5,141 bases of DNA from Phycisphaerales bacterium (GTDB lineage Bacteria; Planctomycetota; Phycisphaerae; Phycisphaerales; SM1A02), in contig SKZB01000266.1 in NCBI GenBank assembly GCA_007127615.1, positions 1 through 5,141 on the forward strand, written 5' to 3'. The notes under the pieces were generated by a model, which ran no database searches, was not told the DNA's origin, and saw nothing but the letters and a program-made list of their open reading frames with translations. Positions within the stretch are counted from its first letter, which is position 1. Every line of letters begins with the position of its first letter. A program made the translations under genes and the position numbers. Of the stretch, positions 1 to 5,141 are shown one piece after another.

Positions 1-2421
1 CAGGGTCGCCCGCTTGAGCATCTCCTCCGCCGCACCGGCGAATCCGTCATCCGGCGCAAAGCGCAGTTCGTTTCCGCCGCGTTTGAACGCCTCCTGCCGT
101 TCCGAGCCGAGCATGATCCGCCGACTGCCGCGCCCGGTCAGTCCCGGGTAGTAGGCGGTCGGCACATCGTTCAAAAGGAAGGTCCCCGAGCCCGCCACCT
201 CGTTGATCTCGAGCAGGATCGGTGATTTCCGGCGGTGATTGAACGTCCAGACGACCTGTTCCCGTTCGCTGAGCTGCCCCAGCGCGCAACCAAAGAGGTA
301 GCCCCGCACGCCGAAGACATCGATCGGTTCGCGTTCCTCGATCTTCGGCTTGCTCGTCCGGAGCGGCTTGATGCGCTGGAGGTGCCCGTACCAGCCGGCC
401 GGTTCGTTGAGCTCGTTGCCGTCGGCGAATCGCCCGAGATTGTCCACCAGCGCGGTCAGGGTGACTTCACCCTTTCCCAGTGACAGCTCGAACGCTCCTT
501 TCTGCGCGTGCGGCCCTTCGCCGAAGACCCCGAGCGGTGAACCGTTCTGGTAAAGATGAACACGATCGGCCGCTTCGGGCAGGGCGACGCGCTGCTTGCG
601 CGCGCTGCCGCTCCTGATCTTCACCCGGTACCAGCCGTACCCGGTCGGTGCGCCGCAGGCCATCAGCGTGCTCGGACCGCTCAGGGTGGCGTAACGGGGC
701 GAGGTTCCTTCGACGTGTTCCACCGCCGGCACTGCGGACCAGTCCTTCAGCGACATCGACTTGCGCGTCCGGGTCCGCTTGGTCTTCGCGCCGCCCGGCT
801 CTTCATGCGAGCCCGTCGTGCGGACCGTGCCGTCTGCATCGACGATCCACGGCTTGGCGCTTTCGTCGGCGCGGATCGGCAAACCGCTTTCATCGAACCC
901 GCGTACACCGAGATAGACCGATGATTCGTCGAAGCTGAGCGTATCGACCTGCTCTTCGTGACAGAGCACCACGGTCATTCCTTTGTGGGTCAGGACGTTC
1001 GGCTTGACGCCGGAGGGCACCTTTCCGCCCATCGGCGTCCCGTTGATCGAGAAGATCGCCTCGGCGTTCTTCGGGCCGTACAGGATGAGCATCGAGCGGT
1101 TGAGAACCGCAAACGGCGTCAGGTTCGTGTAGTCCAGCCGCCCCGCCCCGCTGAGATCCGCATCCAGCAGCAGCCAGGAGACCGGCTGCCGGCCGAGCGG
1201 CACGGGCAGCCGGATGCCGTTCTCGAGAACAACCGAGCAGGTCCGCGGTTTCGTATCGCCCGGCTGACGGAAGAGAAACACCACACCGCCCTGTGAACCG
1301 TGAAGCGAGGTGACGGTGGGCGGACCATCCTTGCCGCGCCCGGATCGGTCATCCTGATCCGGAAGGGCGAGTGTGGCCGGCCGGTAGTCGGGGTCCAGTT
1401 CCGAAAAGACATGCCCGAAGTGGCGCGCGAACTGGATCAGACGCCGCAGCGGACGATAGCTCGCGCCGGGCGTACCGGCCTCGCCGAGCGGTGGACCGGC
1501 CGCGGCGGTGGTGGTGAGAAAGCCATCCTCCCCGCCCGGCAGACGGCCGGCCCGGAAACCGAAGAACGTGCCGGCACTGAAGGGATTAACGACCGGCTGC
1601 GCCCCGGCCGCGAGACACTGCGCCGTCCGGCGCATCAGTTCATCGGCGCTCGGCACCTCAAGCGACTTTCGCTCGACCCCCCACCGCGGCGAATCGGCGG
1701 CGGCGAGCGACATCAGCAATCGCGGCGCGTCCGGCTGGATCGTTCGGAGCTGACGAAGCTGGGTGAACAGATCGTCCCGGCCGCGCCAGGTGTCGATGGT
1801 GCCCGGCACTTCTTGCCAGAGGTCATTGGTGTTGATCAGCGGCACGTTGACCCCGCACTCGCGCAGGACCCGGGTGAGATCACGCAGGTACCCCTGCGCC
1901 TGTTTACCGTTGGAGCACAACCAGGCGTGCTCAACGCCGACGAGCATGATCGGCCCGCCGCGCCGGTCGGCGGCGCCGGCGGTTTGCGTGACCTGCAGGG
2001 GCGCGAGCCGTTCGAAGAGCCGGCGGTACCAGGTGATCACCCGTTCCAGAAACCGCTCGTCGGATTCGCGTACGCGCAGATCGGGCATTTCGCCGAGCCA
2101 GGCGGGCAGCCCGCCGCCGTCGTAGCCCTCCCCGGCGAAGGGGCCGGGACGAAGAATGACCCGCATCTCCTGCTCGGCACAGGTTTCGATGAAACGAGCC
2201 GCATCCAGATCGCCATCGAAATCGAATCGATCGCGGCGGGGTTCGTGAAGAGCCCACGGACAGGGCGTCTCGATGGTGTTGAATCCGGCGTGACGCGCTG
2301 CGGCGATGCGATCGCCCCACTCCCGCGGTGTATGGCGGGCGTAGTGGATCGACGCCCCGAGAATCCAGAACTTCTTACCGTCCAGAGCGAAACTCTGGCC
2401 GTTGTAGGTCACTTGCGGCAT
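1..2421 (-). CDS. GH35-like (beta-galactosidase-like) protein lacking the canonical catalytic glutamates; 3' end outside window
   Basis: The minus-strand frame is open from the ATG at 2421 to the window edge (807 residues, no stop). GH35 enzymes release terminal beta-galactose from glycans. The N-terminal TIM-barrel signatures are in order: LDGKKFWILGASIHYAR (about 13-29), PWALHEP (55-61), FDFDGDLDAARF (66-77), RPGPFAGEGYDGGGLP (91-106), GGPIMLVGVEHAW (155-167), AGTFFGFRAG (283-292) and GEAGTPGASY (313-322). Later parts resemble GH35 beta-sandwich domains: GYGWYRVKI (594-602), HLYQNG (622-627), VDNLGRFADGNELNEPAGWYG (659-679) and RGGNELRF (781-788). The family acid/base 'NE' reads H165-A166, and no Glu lies between 208 and 249, where the nucleophile belongs, so hydrolysis by the usual mechanism is doubtful. 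A polar linker (about 510-560) contains KTKRTRTRKS. There is no signal peptide, and the upstream in-frame sequence adds none. The ATG is chosen for its Shine-Dalgarno and because family homology begins right after it; in-frame GTG (2463) and TTG (2439) are alternatives. The fold call is strong, the activity uncertain. Confidence 0.85.
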   Translation of the reverse strand, partial: MPQVTYNGQSFALDGKKFWILGASIHYARHTPREWGDRIAAARHAGFNTIETPCPWALHEPRRDRFDFDGDLDAARFIETCAEQEMRVILRPGPFAGEGYDGGGLPAWLGEMPDLRVRESDERFLERVITWYRRLFERLAPLQVTQTAGAADRRGGPIMLVGVEHAWLCSNGKQAQGYLRDLTRVLRECGVNVPLINTNDLWQEVPGTIDTWRGRDDLFTQLRQLRTIQPDAPRLLMSLAAADSPRWGVERKSLEVPSADELMRRTAQCLAAGAQPVVNPFSAGTFFGFRAGRLPGGEDGFLTTTAAAGPPLGEAGTPGASYRPLRRLIQFARHFGHVFSELDPDYRPATLALPDQDDRSGRGKDGPPTVTSLHGSQGGVVFLFRQPGDTKPRTCSVVLENGIRLPVPLGRQPVSWLLLDADLSGAGRLDYTNLTPFAVLNRSMLILYGPKNAEAIFSINGTPMGGKVPSGVKPNVLTHKGMTVVLCHEEQVDTLSFDESSVYLGVRGFDESGLPIRADESAKPWIVDADGTVRTTGSHEEPGGAKTKRTRTRKSMSLKDWSAVPAVEHVEGTSPRYATLSGPSTLMACGAPTGYGWYRVKIRSGSARKQRVALPEAADRVHLYQNGSPLGVFGEGPHAQKGAFELSLGKGEVTLTALVDNLGRFADGNELNEPAGWYGHLQRIKPLRTSKPKIEEREPIDVFGVRGYLFGCALGQLSEREQVVWTFNHRRKSPILLEINEVAGSGTFLLNDVPTAYYPGLTGRGSRRIMLGSERQEAFKRGGNELRFAPDDGFAGAAEEMLKRATL

Positions 2422-2430
2422 GGAGAATGG

Positions 2431-2437
2431 TCCCTTC
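2431..2437 (-). promoter_or_regulatory. Ribosome binding site of the GH35-like gene
   Basis: On the minus strand GAAGGGA lies 9 bases upstream of the ATG at 2421. It is the only clear purine-rich Shine-Dalgarno-like site near any start in the window, and it favours this ATG over the upstream in-frame GTG and TTG codons. Confidence 0.6.
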
Positions 2438-2580
2438 AAAGGCCGGATTGTGATGGGTTTCACGGACTTTGCAACGTCGCCCGCAAGGCAGGGTATATCC
2501 TCCAGACGGATCTCTGACCTTGAGGTTCGCCTGATTCGTCCCTTCTGGCCGATGATACTGGGCCTTTCCGATCCGGTTCG

Positions 2581-2659
2581 CCCCCGTGTTGGGGGGAAGC
2601 CGGGGGTGAGCCTTCGGGCCAGCCGGGGCGTCAGCTGGCTCGGACCAGCCAACGCTCAC
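2581..2659. other. GC-rich intergenic block of nested and competing inverted repeats
   Basis: This block fills the middle of the 283-base gap between the divergent genes. Plus-strand pairings seen by eye: CCCCC (2581-2585) with GGGGG (2591-2595); GCC/GGC closing a TTCG tetraloop (2610-2619); GCTGG (2634-2638) with CCAGC (2645-2649), flanked by CA/CA and then GCGT (2628-2631) with ACGC (2652-2655), making a 9-pair hairpin. GCTGG can instead pair with the earlier CCAGC (2619-2623). An outer GTGAGC (2606-2611)/GCTCAC (2654-2659) pairing would enclose most of the block but shares two bases with the hairpin. AGCCGGGG occurs directly twice (2598-2605, 2621-2628). It could be a structured 5' leader of the TolC gene, a terminator-like or protein-binding element, or a copy of a dispersed GC-rich repeat. 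I do not recognise a named RNA family. The rest of the gap (2422-2580, 2660-2704) shows only the minus-strand ribosome site and no convincing promoter. Confidence 0.4.
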
Positions 2660-2704
2660 GCCTCCTTTCCGCCTCACCCCGTCACGGATCGACCGCCGCG
2701 CTGA

Positions 2705-4543
2705 ATGACCGGACCCGCCGCCGAAACGCCTGCCCCTCCGATGCCCGCCGCCATGTGCACCTTTTCAGATCGAATCAATCGCGTCTTGCCGCTCCGCCTC
2801 GCCCCGGTTCTGCTGGGTACCGTGACCTGCGTAACGCTCGTGGCGATCCACGCCGGGTGTCAATCCGGGCTGGAGAAGATCGATCGCCAGCTCGATGCGC
2901 TGATCGATGAATCGACGGACAATCTCGGGGGCGAGGCCCTGCGACCGGCCGTCCACCGCGAGGTCGCTCAGACATCGCGCCCCGACCGATCGCGGAATAT
3001 CCACGCCGAGCGCCTGCCGACGACCAACCCCGCGGCGTCGGAGGTCACCTTCACGCCGCGGGCGGAAGCAGTCTCGCTGGCGGATCGATTGCAGATTCTG
3101 CCGGATGCCCCGAGCGATGATGCGATTCGTCTGGACCTGCCCTCCGCCCTGCAGCTGGCGATGAGCAACAGCCGGGAGTACCGCTTCGCGGAGGAGGAGT
3201 ACGTGCTGGCCGCGCTCCGGCTGCTGATCGAGCGCCATCGTTGGGGTCCCCGTTTTTTCAACGATGTCTCCGCCCAGATTTTCTCCGGCGGAGACGACGG
3301 GTTCTTCGACACCTCGATTTCGATTCTCAACGAGTTCGGCGTGACGCAGCGGCTGCCCTACGGCGGCGAAGTCTCCGCCCGGTTTCTGGCGCAGGCCGCC
3401 GAAGACCTGCACGCGCGGGTCTCCAGCCCGGGAACCCAGTCGGCGGATCTGATTTTCTCCGGCAACGTCCCGCTGCTGCGCGGGGCCGGCCAGATCGCGC
3501 GGGAAGACCGCATTCAGGCGGAGCGGGACCTGATCTATGCCGCACGTCAGTTTGAACGCTTCCGACGCATCTTCTTCTTTAATATCAGCGACCAGTTTCT
3601 CGACCTGATCGTGCTGGCGCGGAACATCGAAAACGCCGAACGCGGCGTGGAGAGTCTCGAACGGCTGGAACGCCGGGCCCGCGCCTTCGTCGAGACCGGC
3701 CGGGAAACCCCGATTGACCTCGCCCGCGCGCGGCAGGACACCCTCTTTGCCCGGGACCGTTTGAACCGGCAGCGCGAAAGCTACCGGCTGGCCATCGATC
3801 GCTTCAAGATTCGCCTCGGACTCCACCCCGATGACGAGCTCATCATCGTCAGCGACGAGATCGATCTGCCCACCCCGGAGGTAACGATCGACGAGGCCGT
3901 CTACGCCGCGATGAGCTACCGGCTTGATCTACAGACGCGCCGTGACCAGCTTGACGATGCCCAGCGCCTGCTGCGCAACGCCCGGAACAACCTGCTGCCG
4001 GATTTGAATCTCGGCGGCTCGGTGCTGATCCCCACCACGGACAGCAAGGATCGGGCCGGGCTGGACTTCAGTGCCGGAGACACGTCCTTCGAAGTCGGCG
4101 TGACCTTCGGCCTGCCGCTGGATCGGGAGATCGAACGAATCACCGTTCGACAGGCGCAGATCAATCTCGAACGTTCGGTGCGGGCTTACGATGAATTCCG
4201 CGACAACATCGCGATCGAGGTCCGCAGCGCCGTTCGCAACATCGAGCGGGCTCTGTTCAGTCTGCAGATTCAGGATGAGAACGTCCGGGTGGCCGAGACG
4301 AACCAGGAAGCGATCGAAGCCGCCCCGGATCGAGCGACCGCGCGGGACCGAAGTGAGGCGGTGGATAACCTGCTCCGGGCCCTCGACGAACGGGATGCCG
4401 CCCGCCGCGACCTCCAGGTGGCGGTTCTGAACTACCTGCTCGAAACCGGCCAACTCCGCGTCAGCCCCGACGGGACCATCGAACTTCTGGACGGTATGCA
4501 GTTTGCCCGGAACCGGCTCCGGGAGGCGGGTTCGACCGAATAA
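2705..4543 (+). CDS. TolC-family outer-membrane efflux protein, probable lipoprotein (612 residues, complete)
   Basis: Outer-membrane channel of a tripartite export system: TolC-family trimers form a beta-barrel plus a long periplasmic alpha-helical tunnel that docks with an HlyD/MacA adaptor. Two outer-membrane-efflux repeats are visible. The first begins near residue 143 (LDLPSALQLAMSNSREYRFAEEEY), with barrel-type sequence FGVTQRLPYGGEVSARF (211-227), NVPLLRGAGQ (254-263) and the helical VETGRETPIDLARARQD (about 329-345). The second begins near 393 (TIDEAVYAAMSYRLDLQTRRDQL), with LLPDLNLGG (430-438). An export signal has basic residues at 23-31, a hydrophobic stretch 32-48 and HAGC ending at Cys52. 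His at -3 is unusual for a lipobox, so lipidation is likely but not certain. A polar linker of about 90 residues (53-142) precedes the first repeat, longer than in E. coli TolC. No good ribosome site precedes any candidate ATG (2705, 2741, 2753); 2753 would give the most typical signal peptide (MCTFSDRINRVLPLR...). The adaptor gene follows 96 bases downstream in the same direction. Function confident, start uncertain. Confidence 0.95.
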   Translation: MTGPAAETPAPPMPAAMCTFSDRINRVLPLRLAPVLLGTVTCVTLVAIHAGCQSGLEKIDRQLDALIDESTDNLGGEALRPAVHREVAQTSRPDRSRNIHAERLPTTNPAASEVTFTPRAEAVSLADRLQILPDAPSDDAIRLDLPSALQLAMSNSREYRFAEEEYVLAALRLLIERHRWGPRFFNDVSAQIFSGGDDGFFDTSISILNEFGVTQRLPYGGEVSARFLAQAAEDLHARVSSPGTQSADLIFSGNVPLLRGAGQIAREDRIQAERDLIYAARQFERFRRIFFFNISDQFLDLIVLARNIENAERGVESLERLERRARAFVETGRETPIDLARARQDTLFARDRLNRQRESYRLAIDRFKIRLGLHPDDELIIVSDEIDLPTPEVTIDEAVYAAMSYRLDLQTRRDQLDDAQRLLRNARNNLLPDLNLGGSVLIPTTDSKDRAGLDFSAGDTSFEVGVTFGLPLDREIERITVRQAQINLERSVRAYDEFRDNIAIEVRSAVRNIERALFSLQIQDENVRVAETNQEAIEAAPDRATARDRSEAVDNLLRALDERDAARRDLQVAVLNYLLETGQLRVSPDGTIELLDGMQFARNRLREAGSTE

Positions 4544-4551
4544 GTTCAACC

Positions 4552-4571
4552 CACGCCTCGGGACCGGCGTG
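4552..4571 (+). other. Small hairpin in the TolC-adaptor gap
   Basis: CACGCC (4552-4557) can pair with GGCGTG (4566-4571) across an 8-base loop, starting 8 bases after the TolC stop. The stem is followed by an A-run, not a T-run, so it is not a classical intrinsic terminator on the plus strand. CCTCGG (4556-4561) can instead pair with CCGAGG (4584-4589), and the two stems exclude each other. A role in mRNA stability or partial attenuation between the two genes is possible but unproven; six-pair stems are common by chance in GC-rich DNA. Confidence 0.3.
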
Positions 4572-4639
4572 AAAAACGTCGATCCGAGGAAAGTCAGAAG
4601 CCCGCGCGAACAAAATCAGCCTTTTGAGTGTTTTTCCCA

Positions 4640-5141
4640 ATGATGCATCGCCCAACCAGACGCTCCCAGCTTCAACGAACATCGTTCCGCCCGCGGCGGC
4701 ATCGCAGCGGGATGAGCTTCACGCTCATCTTTGCGATGGTCATCCTTCTGCTCGGCGCCGCCGGCGGTGTGTTGTGGCTTCAGGCCGGCTCGCCGGAGGC
4801 CCGGTGGGACTCGGACGATCTCTACCGCACCCAGCGCGGCGACTTTGAGATCGTGATCCCCACTTCGGGTGAACTGGTGGCCCTCCAGCAGATCGAAATC
4901 CGCAACCGGCTGGAGACCCGCGCGGTCATCATGGAGATCATCGACGAAGGAAAAACGGTCTCGCAGGGCGAGGTGCTGATGCAGCTCGACGATGAGGATC
5001 TGCGAAACCGGATCAAGGACGCCGAAGACGCCTTCCGGGGCGCCGAGGCCCAGTTCACCGCCGCCGAAGCAACGCTCGCCATCCGCCAGAGCTCCGCCGC
5101 TTCGGAAACCGACCGGGCCGAGCTTGACGTCGATCTGGCCA
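4640..5141 (+). CDS. HlyD/MacA-family periplasmic adaptor (membrane fusion) protein; 3' end outside window
   Basis: Adaptor that bridges an inner-membrane pump to the TolC-type channel. Only 167 residues are visible, with no stop before the edge. A strongly basic N-terminus (residues 1-23, with RPTRRSQ and RPRRHR) is followed by one transmembrane segment at about 26-48 (SFTLIFAMVILLLGAAGGVLWLQ), the usual N-in anchor of this family. The segment YRTQRGDFEIVIPTSGEL (62-79) leads into the first half of a biotinyl/lipoyl-like domain, with IDEGKTVSQGEVLMQLDDEDL (101-121). An Ala/Glu/Arg-rich helical stretch from about 122 to the edge is the start of the coiled-coil hairpin that contacts the channel. 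Adjacent ATGs at 4640 and 4643 both fit, and an internal ATG at 4712 (residue 25) would remove most of the basic tail; none has a strong ribosome site. The gap to the TolC stop is 96 bases, so co-transcription is likely. The pump partner, ABC (MacB-like) or RND, is not in the window; the single N-terminal anchor and planctomycete-like sequence suggest ABC, by inference. Confidence 0.93.
   Translation, partial: MMHRPTRRSQLQRTSFRPRRHRSGMSFTLIFAMVILLLGAAGGVLWLQAGSPEARWDSDDLYRTQRGDFEIVIPTSGELVALQQIEIRNRLETRAVIMEIIDEGKTVSQGEVLMQLDDEDLRNRIKDAEDAFRGAEAQFTAAEATLAIRQSSAASETDRAELDVDLA

Noticed and set aside
1..2421. GH35-like gene as a pseudogene
   Set aside because: No frameshift or stop in 807 codons, a good ribosome site, and conserved fold motifs throughout; loss is confined to active-site residues.
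2469..2499. Possible sigma70-like promoter TTGCAA - 19 bases - TATATC on the plus strand
   Set aside because: Only four of six matches in each box and a long spacer; such matches occur by chance and promoter consensus in this lineage is unclear. The same AT-rich spot read on the minus strand (TATACC) is equally weak.
1300..2517. A 405-codon plus-strand open frame opposite the GH35-like gene
   Set aside because: Its translation is rich in Arg, Gly and Pro with no recognisable domain, while the opposite strand encodes a continuous GH35 fold. It is a shadow produced by high-GC codon usage.
2420..2704. Small plus-strand and minus-strand frames in the divergent intergenic region
   Set aside because: They run through the inverted-repeat block, have no ribosome site or recognisable motif, and overlap the GH35-like start; no evidence of coding.
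2765..3826. A 353-codon minus-strand open frame inside the TolC gene
   Set aside because: Antisense to a clear TolC-family protein, with no family motifs and no start context; a codon-bias shadow. The same applies to the 206-codon minus-strand frame at 3929-4549.
4566..4576. Intrinsic terminator after the TolC gene
   Set aside because: The hairpin is followed by A residues rather than T on the plus strand, and the next gene is co-directional and functionally coupled.

Overview
This high-GC window contains three protein-coding genes and two short intergenic regions. No rRNA, tRNA, CRISPR array, insertion sequence or phage gene was seen. The likely source is a planctomycete, perhaps of the Phycisphaerae type. 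This is an inference from two features: a TolC-family protein with a long 'DRQLDALIDES'-like linker after its export signal, and an HlyD-type adaptor with an 'IRNRLE...IIDEGKTVSQGEVLMQLD' lipoyl half-motif. The lineage call is moderate and no marker gene confirms it.

Layout. Positions 1-2421 hold, on the minus strand, the first 807 codons of a large beta-galactosidase-like protein of glycoside hydrolase family 35 (GH35), cut by the left edge. Positions 2422-2704 are a divergent intergenic region with a GC-rich block of inverted repeats (about 2581-2659). Positions 2705-4543 (plus strand) encode a complete 612-residue TolC-family outer-membrane efflux protein. After a 96-base gap with a small hairpin, 4640-5141 (plus strand) encode the first 167 residues of an HlyD/MacA-type periplasmic adaptor, cut by the right edge.

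How the genes work together. The TolC and adaptor genes are co-directional and almost certainly form one tripartite export system. An inner-membrane pump, perhaps a MacB-like ABC transporter, would be expected just beyond the right edge. The GH35-like gene is transcribed away from them and has no evident functional link beyond the shared upstream region.

Most interesting point. The GH35-like protein keeps the fold signatures of the family (WALHEP, RPGP, GGLPAWL, GGPIMLVGVE, AGTFFG, GEAGTP). By visual alignment, however, both catalytic glutamates are missing: the acid/base 'NE' is 'HA', and the nucleophile glutamate is replaced, probably by serine. The frame is otherwise open and intact for 807 codons, so this looks like a maintained pseudoenzyme or a subfamily with different chemistry, not a decaying gene.
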